Assembly (NCBI GenBank): GCA_014898425.1 | Contig: RCSZ01000004.1 | Span: 868,001-932,000 of the forward strand | From: Botryotinia globosa | Taxonomy: Eukaryota; Ascomycota; Leotiomycetes; Helotiales; Sclerotiniaceae | Reading direction: 5' to 3' | DNA length: 64,000 bases | Part shown: piece by piece, positions 24,333-35,121 of the stretch | How the letters are laid out: every line of letters begins with the position of its first letter | How positions within the stretch are numbered: position 1 is the first letter of the stretch | Made by a program: the position numbers and the translations under genes | Notes under the pieces: model-generated | What the model was told of the DNA's origin: nothing | The model's input: only the letters and a program-made list of their open reading frames with translations | Database searches by the model: none

Positions 24333-26074
24333 CTATTCCTCATCCACATCTGGAACAACTATCTTTGTTCTCAATGCTGCAACATCGAACTTATATTGAC
24401 AGAAGCTCTCCTTGTATACATCTGCCCTGAACAGCTCTCTCCATGCAACTGTTATTTCTACAACTTGCTTGTCCATATCTTCCCCAACTTTCTGTGCAAC
24501 AGCTTCAAATTCGTCGAATTCCTGATCCTCCATCATTCGATCCAGCTTAGCGAGCATGATTTCTCTCGGCCATGTTGAGTGGAGATTATCAAATCTGCGC
24601 TTCTGTCTTCGGAACTCTGCTGCTGTATCAGGATTCTTCTCGCGCTCAAATTCTTCGGCATATTTTTCGATAAGCAGTAGCCAGTGAGCAAGTCCAGCAT
24701 TTTTTCTTCCCCGAAATTGGTCTCCTGTACATCTGAAGGCCTTGAGCTTCTTAGCAGCATCTAGCACTCGATTGTACTGGAGCCGCAATTGCTTAAGGAT
24801 TTCTTCCCTATGCTGCTTGAAAGTCGAATTTTGCATGGTCAGATCGGCATTTCTGGCTTTGAACAGAGACTCTTCCAGGTCGTTGTTGCCGTCTTTGTTG
24901 CGGTTTGGGTTTGGTATAGAGTACTCTGTGTATCTCTTGTAACCCCACTGGATAAGGTCATGTATGTCTTCTGGATGAGAACGAAAACTGTTGCGCATAG
25001 TTAAAGGAGCGCGGAAATTCATGTCCATCTTGAATGGAAGATATCGCTCGAAGCTCTGCGCGAGGATGACAAGCTCTTTTCGCATCTGGAATAATCTGTT
25101 TAATTGGTTAGTATAAAAGAATTTGTATCAGAAGGAGTTAGAATTCTTACCTCTCGACTGGTCTATCACTTTGTACCAGATTTTGCAGCATACGGGTCAA
25201 CACTTTCCCAGGCTGATGTGAACTCCACACAACTTTATCTGGATCGAAACCGTCAATTTCATGAAGAAACGGTGGTAATTCGTTTCTGATGCTCAATTTG
25301 CCGACCTTGCGTAGCATGGTGAGTGGCGCTAGTGTTTCCCATGGCTTCCACGTAGGGATCATTTCCAACTGCCTCGTTTGAAATTCATCAGGTAGACCGG
25401 TTCCTGTTTTCAACATGACAATCTCGATTTTCTTTGGACGAGCATCGCAGACTGCTCGACAGAATTCGTAGAACTGCTGCTGGGAATCGATGTCATTGAC
25501 AGACGAATCGACGAGAACTTTCCAGGAACGGGCTTGCGTCATTGCCGAGGACTTGATAGGAATCTCAATACGAGTGAATGGAGAGGTGAGCCTGTACTCA
25601 TATCTCAATATAGGACAAGGGCATGACATGAGTGGTCTTGGCCCCAAGCGTCTACTACCGCGATAGTTGTGATCGCACTTGATGATGAATGTTTGGTCGT
25701 ACAAGACCTCCGAAGCTTCTTCGTAGATGCTGCGGCATGTACGTAGTATGGCCGGTGTAAGCCCATAGATTGCCTCGGTTCCAAACTCTGTGCCTGGTTC
25801 TATGGCTTTCTTGGTTTCTAGAACCGGGTTTACCAGGAGCTCCTTGTAGATCATTCGTCTAACTTCGAGTGGGAGCTTGTCGAGTGCAGATGTTGTGGAT
25901 TTGGTCCTAGTGATTGGGTTTCTTCGGGAAATGCAGCGTAAGGTCTGTTGAGATTGTGTTTGGTTTTCTAAAGTACCGTTAGCATTTTGTAAACCTTGGG
26001 TGTTATTGTGAAGAATCTGATATCTTACCATTGATTTCCGTAATCTCAATATCTGAGTCGTCTGAAGAGGACAT
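24333..26074 (-). CDS. F-box-like fungal protein, intact paralogue
   Basis: Three exons, 26074-26029, 25967-25151 and 25095-24333, join in phase to about 541 residues, starting MSSSDDSDIEITEIN. At about residue 47 is LPLEVRRMIYKELLVNP, the motif typical of fungal F-box-like/2EXR N-terminal helices, followed by ILRTCRSIYEEASEVLY, also typical. The rest is a large domain with WKPWETLAPLTMLRKVGKLSIR and an alpha-helical, charged C-terminus (LLLIEKYAEEFERE, WPREIMLAKLDRMM). F-box proteins usually connect substrates to SCF ubiquitin ligases; whether this one does is inference. A decayed homologue lies at 29.4-30.9 kb in the opposite orientation. Splice sites are GTAAGA/GTAAGA donors with ordinary AG acceptors. 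No lesions seen. Confidence 0.8.
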
Positions 26075-26249
26075 TTTGACAGTTTAGATGTCTCTAAGTA
26101 TTTGAATAGAAAGTGTAGTTGTCTCTGTATGAGTATCTTTGAGGTTTGTTTGAATGTTTATTCTCTGATTGAGAATGAGAAGAAGCTGCTTTGGATGTTT
26201 TTCCTGCGAACAAGAATAGGAGGGAGAGCTCAGTGGAGTAAGAGACTTA

Positions 26250-26622
26250 GGGCCCGTTTGGATCGATTTTTTTTTAGATGATATTAATAATAAATATATT
26301 AGTCTAAATGAGTGTTTATTAAATATTAATATAATCAATAAAAAATCTTTGAATTTTATTATTAATAAAATGAGTTTATTGAATATTGATATTAAATTAC
26401 AAAAAGCTACAAAGTATTGATTAACAAATTTAAAAATTTGTATAATAACTTTGCTCAATCTATAACGAAATTTCAATCAATATTTGATAATATATTATTA
26501 TTCTATATTTTATGAACTTACAAATTTCATTCAATATTAAAAAATATAAGCTAAAATTATTAGTCAACAAATTTAGTAAACTTATTTTGATAACAAATTA
26601 AAAAAACGATCTGAACGAGCCC
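26250..26622 (+). mobile_element. Tourist-like MITE, copy 1
   Basis: A 373-bp AT-rich element with ends GGGCCCGTTTGGATCG and, inverted, GGGCTCGTTCAGATCG, flanked by TTA on both sides (26247-26249 and 26623-26625). A 3-bp TWA duplication and GGGCC-type ends are the hallmarks of PIF/Harbinger (Tourist) elements. A second copy lies 2 kb away at 28237. This copy is the more AT-rich of the two. No coding capacity. Confidence 0.8.
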
Positions 26623-28236
26623 TTAAATGTCAGTTGTATTGGATGCTATGTTCGTAAAATTTGCCGTACATCGTGCTGAGTTGGTAATCCTCATCGGGAC
26701 CGTAACAACTCCAAAAAAATTCTTAACCCGTGCCAATTCGTATGGTAACATTCCGAGTTCTTAAGACGACCGCAGCACTGACAGTGGTAAACTTAGAAAC
26801 CTAGCATCTCGATTGAAATTGACTAATCGATATGTACACCACCGAAGATGATGTCATCATCGCTTATTACTTACCACCAGTCAGTGACTGTAGACAATAT
26901 CCTAGGGACAGAATCCAGCCCAGTGATTCAGTTCCATCAATGAAATCGAACCGAACGCAGTACAGCCATTCTAACCTTCAAAAGATATGGTTTTGACCGT
27001 AGTTTCTTTCAAAGAATATATGGATATGAACGAAGACTACCTAGGTATATGAACCGGAAGATCAAGCCAAAGCCACTAGAGGCATGTTAAGAGCAGTAAT
27101 GCGACGTTGATCTGGGCATACCTAGGTAGGTAGTCAATGAATCACGGTGAAATAACTTTACATGTGGCGTTCTTAAGTGGTAAACGGTCATCACGTGATG
27201 TATTTTATTTCGTTTGGAGTGCCAATACTGTGCTATCGTGATCATCTGATACCTAGACAAACTAGATAGATTCGGAAGATCTTTAATAACAATTATGATA
27301 TGGACAATCAAATCCAGATAGCCTTAGTGCAAGAATCTTGTTAATCACTCAAACGCTGAGGTGCTCAGACGCTCAATCAGTCATGTGGAAACAAGCACTC
27401 AATTTACGAAACTATCCACAAAAATGCATGTCTAAGTGCTGGATGAAAACTATATTAACTAGATGTAGTTGTTAATTTAGAAATCTGGAGAATTTAATCT
27501 ATATAATCTGATGTTATTTTAAAGCAAGTATGAAAGCCTGCATTACATCTCACTATGAGATGATCATAAGATATGTTATTAGTATTGGACGTTGCTTTTA
27601 TAATAATAAGAATAATTATTGTTATAATAATAGTGGAAGATATAGTTGATTTAAGTTTAGAGATAAATCGAATATATATAATAAAAGTTGAATTGAAGTC
27701 AAATTATAAGAGCTAGACTGGATTGAGATTAAATTGCTTGCTTTTTCTAGATTTTCTTTAAAGAATATTCTAGGTTTATATAGTTTATAATGAAATTCTA
27801 GTGTTTTCTATACTTATAAATAAGATCGATTTAAATCGAATCTTAAGAATTATTTCATAATAAAAAGAAAGTACAAGTAATCAAATTTATTTAATTTGAT
27901 AATAATCTTCTATATACTTTCATTTAATTTCATTCCATTCTATTTTTTTTATAAATCAATTTAATAAAAGATATTATTATATAACTATATAATAATATAA
28001 TTTTATAATATAAAATCATATTATATAAATCATATTATATAAATCATATTATATAAATCATATTATATAAATCATATTATATAAATCATATTATATAAAT
28101 CATATTATATAAATCATATTATATATATATCAGTTATTAAGATATCTCTTAATTAGTAGGATATTAATAAGTGATTTAGTAGACTTATTATAAGTCTTCA
28201 TAATTAGAAAGGTGGAAACTCGAGTGTTACTACTAA
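26623..28236. other. AT-rich intergenic region between the two MITE copies
   Basis: No gene. ACCTAGGTA words lie near 27039 and 27120. From about 27600 to 28200 the sequence becomes extremely AT-rich and includes the 14-bp tandem repeat. This stretch may be another decayed element, but I could not find its ends. Confidence 0.4.
28014..28130. repeat. 14-bp AT-rich tandem repeat, eight copies
   Basis: The unit CATATTATATAAAT repeats with exact 14-bp period from the C at 28017 to 28115 (eight starts), ending in a TATATATAT run. It is nearly perfect, unlike the diverged AT-rich surroundings, so the expansion is likely recent. Confidence 0.9.
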
Positions 28237-28614
28237 GGGCCCGTTCGGATCGATTTTTTAGATGATATTGGGCTACATTTGTTGATAATATAGATCTAAA
28301 TAAGCATTTACCGAATGCAAATATAGCTCAACAATTTATATTGATAATAAAATTGAAAAAAAATGATTTGCTGAATATTGATGTTGAGCTACAAAAAGCT
28401 ATAAAATATGAACTTTCAAATTTTGAAAATTTGTATAACAGTTTTGCTGAGCTTTATCAAATCTCTAATACAACTTTGACTAGCTGTTAACAATATTTGT
28501 TAATATATTGTTACTCTACATTTTGTAAACTACAAATTTTAGCCTTATATTGCCTAAATTATTAGTCAACATATTATTTTGTTAACAAATTAAAAAAACG
28601 ATCTGAACGGGCTC
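28237..28614 (+). mobile_element. Tourist-like MITE, copy 2
   Basis: A 378-bp element with ends GGGCCCGTTCGGATCG and, inverted, GAGCCCGTTCAGATCG, flanked by TAA at 28234-28236 and 28615-28617. It has the same orientation and aligns along its length with the copy at 26250. Differences are mostly C/T or G/A, with this copy retaining more G and C. No coding capacity. Confidence 0.8.
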
Positions 28615-29443
28615 TAAGTCAATAGTCAGAAGATGTCTTTTATGTATGAATTCTGACAGGATACATTGCTTCAGTATAACCCTCTCTAAACCACGCTCTA
28701 GTGAGGAAGAACTGCTTCCACTGGTTTCGGGATGTAGAGATTCTCTAAATGCCGCAGTTGAAGAACGATATGTATATCAATTCATAAATTGTGACTAATC
28801 TTTCAAATTAGTGAAAATTGCAGTAGGACTAGATTTTTGTTACAGTAATTCCTGACTTTCCTGTTAGCCTGGTGACAGATTAATTAGGCCTTCTAATCAG
28901 ACTTGAGCAAGAAAATCAATCTATCACTCATTACATCTTCTATCAGACAGCCAAGCTATCTTGCCTTTTAATGATCTTTGCAAGCGTCCATTGTACCCAA
29001 ATTCTTCCTACATGTTTTAAGGTCTCTTTATATCTCCCTGGATGTTTTACACAAGATAATACAAGACTGTGCTACATATGTGGGGATCACGAGAGGGTAC
29101 TGTAATAGCTAGCGAGGCGCTAGCGCTTCCTTATATAAATACTAGCTTCTCATGATTATTAGTAATGATCAAGCACGATTACAACCATAATACGTAGAGT
29201 AAAACACTTTACACTCATCAACCAAGTTGGCGATCAACAATAACAAGCAACACAACAACCTTACAACAGGCACGCAAATTTTTTTAAAGAAACAATTCTG
29301 TGGTTCAACTCAACACAAATCACGACGGTGGAGTAACAGGGACTGAGAACAAGAGCAACAAAGAAGTATGTTATGCCCCTTTTATTCAATCCGCTTTTCT
29401 AACATTTCAATAGACAGTCACAAAAGAACCCTAGAACATCTGA
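28615..29443. other. Intergenic, with an intron-like signal upstream of the decayed F-box paralogue
   Basis: No ORF. Near 29367-29412 is a clean intron-like unit (GTATGT donor, TTCTAAC branch, CAATAG acceptor), but neither flank carries an ATG-started frame leading into the next gene. It may be a relic of a lost first exon or a 5' UTR intron. Confidence 0.35.
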
Positions 29444-30857
29444 CTACCTCTGACCGATCCAATTTTTGAACATCTACGACAATGGAAATCGAAGCCATAC
29501 TTGATCAAGCAGATCCACCCCCATCTAAGAGAGAATAAATATACGTTTACTCCTCTGCTGAGGTACGGTCCTTCATACTGCCAAAAAGGCCTGGATTGCA
29601 AAGAGATCAAAGTCATAACACAACCGGCATTTAAAAAGGTTCGACAATGGAAAATAATCATTAGCTCGTACACGATTAGGAAGGCAAGAAGACCGGAGTG
29701 GGAGCACAATCTGTTTCAACACTTCTGCGACCTTGTGTTCGGTGTCCCCATCAGACAGCTTGACATCATACTATGGGACCTAGCCGTACCCGAATATGGC
29801 GAGGAACTTATGGAGCCACGACAAACTTTTCTGCCTTTAACAATCCTTCGAAACGTAGGAAACTTAACGATCAGGGAGGCGGCACTGGATGAATTCCCAC
29901 CACCACGACACAATAGTCTCTTTTCGAATCGCGACAGCAAACTGTTGCTCTCTTATCCCGACGAGTCGAACCTCTTAGACAAGAAGTTGTATAAAAAGTT
30001 GAAGCGTTTAGTCGAGGGTAATAGACCGGTCGAGAGGCAAGTTGTGACATTTGAAAAGTAACTTTACAGCGACAATAGCTAACACAATTAGGCTTTCTGA
30101 AATGCACAGACATCTCATCAAGTTTGTACTTTCTTTCGAGAATTTCGCTCCGTGGAAGCTAGAGCTGAGAAATATGGGCTAAGATATAATAGCAATAGCT
30201 CATAGTGGAAATGCGCCATTTCGCGGGCGACAAATGCGCTTTAACTTGAACCCCTTTATGTCTCAACATAGAAGTTTTCTTGAGAAGGCGTTAAGAAAAG
30301 CAGCGAAAGCCTCGCTGAGTTTTGATAGTATGGGATTCAAATCCGTCAGAGCGGACATTGTTAAGCATCTTCAGCCACAGTACAATCGCATTGTTAATGC
30401 TTCTCGTGTCTTGGTAGCTGCTATTGAAGAGGACAAACACACCGACCGGGCTCTTGATTTAGATCGACTAGATCGACTAGGAAGACACTTTCAGACATTT
30501 GATGCTGCTAGACTAGTGATTTTGATCGAGAAGTATGCTGCAGCCTTCGAACGTGATCAGGATGAGGGGACTGAAATTGCATTTCGGGTTGACAAGAGAG
30601 AAATGAAGAGTTTTCGTATGGATCACCCAAGAGAAATGATGCTTCGAAGACTAGACAGAGCCTTTGAGCATGAAAGATCTGACTTGCTTAAAGACGCGTT
30701 CAAAGATTTATTGTGCGATCTACAAGCTCAATTCTCAGAAATTAAGCAGACCTGGAGAGATTTATTCAAAAGCGATACACATGGAAATACGATGTGTCGT
30801 ACAGAGTATGATAGCGATAGTGGTAGTTTGGATGGTATGATCGACTTGACAGTCTGA
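29444..30857 (+). pseudogene. F-box-like paralogue, 5'-decayed copy
   Basis: Homologous to the gene at 24333-26074. Matching blocks include VRQWKIIISSY, FLPLTILRNVGNLTIRE, EGNRPVER and, in the last part, QPQYNRIVNAS, LVILIEKYAAAFERD, HPREMMLRRLDRAF and QTWRDLFKSD. The F-box-like N-terminus is absent and no ATG opens the frame (a stop lies at 29441). The intron after RPVER is conserved in position (30037-30091) but its donor is GCAAGT, making it a GC-AG intron with a good GCTAAC branch site; without splicing the frame ends at a TAA near 30059. In the following exon an in-frame TAA lies at 30180-30182 within otherwise homologous sequence. Missing start plus this stop suggest a pseudogene; a shorter product from the ATG at 30234 is possible. 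Confidence 0.65.
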
Positions 30858-31192
30858 TAATCAACTATCTGGTTCTGAATTGGCACATTCGGAAGGGTGT
30901 AAATTGTTATTTAAATAATGAGGACATCAAGGAAGTAGACACAAACTGTGGTGATGTAGAATATTTTGCAGCCATTGCAGCTTGAATCAGTTTGTTTGAG
31001 CTTTTGAGCTTTGGGTGAAATTATGGACAGCTTGTCTTTCTTTTATGCTTCCTTTCTTAGAGAGTTAGACAGCGAATTAATCATGTTCTATCAAGTAGTA
31101 CCTTCTCCATTCATGCAAACTTTCCAGAAACCTCAAATAAACTTTTTGTAAGAGTGCTTTCCTTGTAAATCAATAAAATGCACACTTTGCTA
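30858..31192. other. Intergenic between convergent genes
   Basis: Contains the 3' ends of the genes on either side; nothing else seen. Confidence 0.5.
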
Positions 31193-32102
31193 TCATGGAT
31201 TTCTCAACTTCTTCCTCCCGGCCATCCTCTTACGACGTTCTTCTTCTTGTCTTCTCAAATCCCTATAAAAAGCCAATTCTGGATCCTCATCATCCGATTC
31301 CTCATATTTGCTGACCTCTTGACGACTATCGCTAGAAATAGCCATGTTTTCCTTTGCCACGGGAGAGTCTGGCTCTATATCTCCACCAAAATCTAGTTCC
31401 TCAACTTTCACTTCCACACCTTTACTTGGCTGCTTCAAGTCAATACCCTCGTATTGATTTTCAGTCTGAGAAACTGAGCTGCTCTTCCTCTCCCTCCTTC
31501 CTGCGCTCAACAAATCCACATTTTCAAACTCCAAATTCTCTATCCTCTTCCCCACTTCGAGTCCTCTTAGCCATCCTATTTCCGCCAGAAGTGCAATATG
31601 CTGTTGTTGCAAATTCCCTCTTCTCCTTTCAAATGCCGCTCCATCCCCTAGTACCCATTGCAACCTCTTCTTAACCGGGATATGTTCACCCTCATAAACC
31701 TCTTTTCTACACCCTTCCAAGAGTCTGCATATGTCCAAGATACTTTCTCTTACATCAATGATGATGCCATCTAATCTTTTGGAAGCAAATGGACTTTGAG
31801 AAAGATATTTAGAGTGTTGGGAACGGAGAAGAAGAAGATGATCTAGATCAGTAGAAACCCGTTCGGTGAGGGAAAAATAGGTCTTTACGTCTGCTGGAGT
31901 ATTTTTGATATCTTTGACGAATGCAGCGATGGCGATTGAGTGAGATAGAGCCTAAAATGGGCAAGTTAGTATTTCTAGGTGAGTTTCGAGAATTCTGTGA
32001 TAGAGGAAGAGCGCATCAATGTCTATGCACTAGGAATTCCAAGAAAAACATGCTTACCCCAGCTACACCAGCTACAGCGCTAACAGTAATAGGGTCCGGC
32101 AT
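31193..32102 (-). CDS. Stand-alone HeLo/STAND-N-terminal-like domain protein
   Basis: Two exons, 32102-32058 and 31951-31193, join in phase (GTAAGC donor, TTTTAG acceptor) to about 267 residues. The start MPDPITVSAVAGVAGALSH with IAAFVKDIKNTPADV closely resembles the N-terminal helical domain found on fungal STAND/NLR-type proteins (HeLo-like, SesA-like families), where MxDPxSVxxxVAG and a KDxPxDV helix are usual. In those proteins the domain precedes a NACHT or NB-ARC NTPase; here no P-loop follows. Instead there is a helical region (GEHIPVKKRLQWVLGDGAAF) and an acidic, coiled-coil tail ending in a basic RKRMAGRKKLRNP. A role in self/non-self recognition or cell-death signalling is inference from the family only. 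Confidence 0.65.
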
Positions 32103-32570
32103 AACTAGTCAACGGGAGACGGATTGGAATAATTCTTGAAGATAGAAGATAGCTATCGACAGCTTCTTGAGTTTAAGATAGTTTGCAGCAGATATCCAAT
32201 GATAGAGAAATGGAGAAAATGAGGAGAAGTGATAAGATGTATGTGCATGATCTAGGTAGCTTATCAGCCTCTGCCACCCACACTTATGCTACTCAGCCTC
32301 AAAAGCCTTCTGCAGCCCCGCGGCTAAGTAGCTCCACTAGTCTGACTCTTGACAATGTATTATACTATTGTGGATTTCAAAATTCTGTAGTACCCTGGCT
32401 GGAAACCCTGAACCATTTGTCTAGATGAGCCTAACACATCTATGGAGCCTCATCTACTCAGTTTATGACTAGCATCTAATCCTCTATATGATGGAGCACT
32501 GATGGATTTTTTTATTGATTAATATTAATGCTGCATACTCCATTTAAAGGTACATCTAATACTTATCCCC
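32103..32570. other. Intergenic
   Basis: Promoter side of the preceding minus-strand gene and 3' side of the next. An 81-codon frame at 32183-32428 has no supporting features. Confidence 0.45.
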
Positions 32571-33941
32571 TCAGATAGTTTCCCTCTCCTGCTCACAAAC
32601 AACCCTCCGGCGTTCTTTTCCGTCTTTATTAATCACCTCTTCTAAAGTAGGGAATACAACAATCTGGCCATTGGTATTCGATTCCACTCCTGTACTTGTT
32701 TGCCAACCAAACAGCCAAGTTCCTGGTTGTGCTAACAACAGCAATCCGAATTCCCTTCCTTGATAGATGATCGAGGCGAGATTCTCGAATTGTGAGCTTT
32801 TGCTACTGGGTTTTAAGAAAGGCTGGAGTATGGAGTTAAGAAGGTTGACAACTCTTGCTATTGATGGGTCTTTGGAAGCGTCTTCCGGAGATCTTGATGA
32901 AGATATGTGACGTGTAGATAGTTCTCGCACTCGGGATAATACATTTTCGTGTGCTGCTGAGAAAAGTTTAGGAATCACTCTATAGAAAAGACAAGAAATT
33001 TTCTGACGAAACCTGTTGAAAAATAGAAAATTCATACCATCTTGTTTGTTCAATTGCTTATCCTTCAAAGCTGAACGATAAAAGCTTGTGATCTCATCGG
33101 GCAACAATGAATATTCAGAACCACTGTTTAGCTCTACCCCCCTCAAAATGACCCATGCGATAAGACTTTTGATTGCTGTCTGTCCCTCACTAGAATTGCC
33201 AAGTAGTGATCCAAGCGTAGAGATCGTAGGCTCAGTTCGCTCCGAATATCCACATTTCCTCAACGTCGCTGCGAAATCCTGAGATGTTCCAGTATGTGGT
33301 CCTGTAGTATAGTGATTTTCGACATGCTGGTAGATCAATTCTCCAAGATTTTGCATTTGGTGCCGTAATTGACTATCATCTGCTCGTTCAGCAATTACAT
33401 AGCTTTGCATTTGTGTCTCAGGATCTTTTGATATTGCAACGCCATGATCTGTAGTGGGATTTCTTTTGCTGTATCCATGTTCGGAGCTCCAGGGTGTTTT
33501 CGATGCTCGTTTTCTCTTAAAGTAAAACCAAAGACCAATGGAACTGAGAAGTGCACCAGCAATTAAAGTACCTATTACGATACCAGCGATGGCCCCTCCA
33601 GAAACTGAAGAGCCATGGTGACCAGTCGCGGTTGAGTTTGCGGGTCCAGTAAAGGTCGGAAAGGCTGACGAGCTCGGCGTTGAAGAGGTTGATAGAGTAG
33701 TTGCTTCCGTGGTAGGGCTTGATGTGGTAGGGCTTGCTGTGGTAGGGCTTGCTGTGGTAGTTGCTTCCGTGGTAGGGCTTGATGTGGTAGGGCTTGCTGT
33801 GGTAGGGCTAGCTGTGGTAGGGCTTGCTGTGGTAGGGCTTGCTGTGGTAGGGCTTGCTGTGGTAGGGCTAGCTGTGGTAGAGGCTCCCGATACAAGACTG
33901 GCACCAGCAATATTGGAAGAGGTGGTACCTGAACTTGACAT
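32571..33941 (-). CDS. Single-pass membrane protein with TASPT-repeat stalk
   Basis: Single-exon frame of about 456 residues from the ATG at 33941. It begins with a Ser/Thr-rich region and a block of TASPT pentapeptides with TSSPT and TEATT variants. Then come SSVSGGAIAGIVIG and a transmembrane helix ending in LWFYFKRKR, and a cytosolic part of about 300 residues rich in helices (NLGELIYQHVENHY, LPDEITSFYRSALKD, LFGWQTSTG). The arrangement of O-glycosylatable stalk, one TM and basic stop-transfer resembles fungal wall-stress sensors, but no WSC domain is present. No signal peptide precedes MSSSG; an upstream frame from 34039 (MPSPQSLLFVFLSIW) looks like one but is out of frame, so the N-terminus is uncertain. 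Cytosolic domain not recognised. Confidence 0.65.
   Translation of the reverse strand: MSSSGTTSSNIAGASLVSGASTTASPTTASPTTASPTTASPTTASPTTASPTTSSPTTEATTTASPTTASPTTSSPTTEATTLSTSSTPSSSAFPTFTGPANSTATGHHGSSVSGGAIAGIVIGTLIAGALLSSIGLWFYFKRKRASKTPWSSEHGYSKRNPTTDHGVAISKDPETQMQSYVIAERADDSQLRHQMQNLGELIYQHVENHYTTGPHTGTSQDFAATLRKCGYSERTEPTISTLGSLLGNSSEGQTAIKSLIAWVILRGVELNSGSEYSLLPDEITSFYRSALKDKQLNKQDGMNFLFFNRFRQKISCLFYRVIPKLFSAAHENVLSRVRELSTRHISSSRSPEDASKDPSIARVVNLLNSILQPFLKPSSKSSQFENLASIIYQGREFGLLLLAQPGTWLFGWQTSTGVESNTNGQIVVFPTLEEVINKDGKERRRVVCEQERETI
33710..33885 (-). repeat. 15-bp coding tandem repeat in the stalk
   Basis: Plus-strand unit GTGGTAGGGCTTGCT repeats with a 15-bp period, interrupted by GTGGTAGTTGCTTCC variants that create a higher-order unit. 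On the minus strand it encodes TASPT-type pentapeptides. All frames are open across the array, producing long spurious ORFs on both strands. Such arrays commonly change length between strains. Confidence 0.9.
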
Positions 33942-35121
33942 GATTGAATTGCATGAACATTTGAAAACCAAATGCAAATGCCAATCTTCAATTCCCAAAT
34001 CGACAAGAAAACAAAGAGCAAGCTCTGGGGGGATGGCACCGCGTAAAAATCATGAGGCTCTCGGCCTTAGAGCGCAGCGCCGCCTCATTGATTGGTTTGG
34101 ACATGGGACGGATGAAGTACCAAGATTAATCGGTGAATTTCCTATCTAGACTGGAGACTCCACAAAGTTCATGTAAGCAATCTAATTGCGTTACATTGCA
34201 TGTCATTGAATTAATCTGTGCCGCAATCCTTCTCCATTTATGGATAATTCTTCAATAAGCATTGGCTTAATTATTTTGGGGACCAAAACTAGCGCATGAT
34301 CCTTGTCATTCCTAGAACTTTTTCCCTTCATCCGGTCACAATGTTGCCATTTTTGCAGATTTATCTTAGGATACTAACTGATATTTGAATCACTGAGAAG
34401 CACATGAATAAGATCAGTCTGACAGGTGTTTTTCAAAAGTCTTCCCCTGGCATGGACAAGATAAGTTCCACACCAAGGAAACCTTAGGGAATATTTGAAT
34501 AATCCCATCACCAAACGCTTTCAACGCTCCAATTCGGATTTAAAAATCAAATCATTTTGATATTTAGGAATGAATTAGATATTCAAATACATCTCACATT
34601 CCAAATAAGTTTAGATGTTGGAATATATATTTGAAAATCCATTTTGGTGTGTGATTAAGGATTTATCTTCTCCATGCGGTGTTCGGTTCTTTAGCCTCCA
34701 CATTTATTATTACTTTGTGGGGGCATGAACATACATGAGTATGACAGTCTGGACTCTGGAATAATAGAATCAAGCAGGGATAGAAACAACGAGTTAACAG
34801 GCTGATAAGATTGCGGCCGAAAAATCATTTATTAGCTAATTACCCCAAAAAGAACGTAAATCTGGGGGCTGGATTTATAGCGACATTGTCAATAGATTAC
34901 AAATTACCTGCTTGATGATTACTTTTTTGGACATGGAGCATTGCAAAAATCGAATTATCCAAGATGATCATGTTGTGAGATTAATGAGACTCTTAGAAAC
35001 AGGTGCATCTTACTCATAATCAGTCAATCTCTTCTTGATCAATTTTTTTCTACTTTTGATTCTTTTCGATTCCTCCCGGGGAAATTTGCACGCACAAGGA
35101 AGAGAGACATCTTCAGTCACG
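33942..35121. other. Intergenic between divergent genes
   Basis: About 1.2 kb shared as promoter region by the stalked membrane protein and the Hsp70-like gene. Apart from the out-of-frame signal-peptide-like frame from 34039 nothing is seen. Confidence 0.45.

Noticed and set aside
25970..26049. N-terminal extension MRLRKSMVRYQ of the F-box-like gene
   Set aside because: It reads through an intron with a GTAAGA donor and TTTAG acceptor; splicing gives the more protein-like start at 26074.
28014..28130. Possible CRISPR-like array
   Set aside because: Direct 14-bp tandem units without spacers, in eukaryotic AT-rich DNA.
33709..34149. 146-codon plus-strand frame rich in Val/Gly/Leu repeats, and the 154-codon minus frame of Leu/Pro repeats at 33575-34039
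   Set aside because: Both are other-frame readings of the 15-bp repeat; the TASPT frame is the one that continues into a TM helix and a cytosolic domain.
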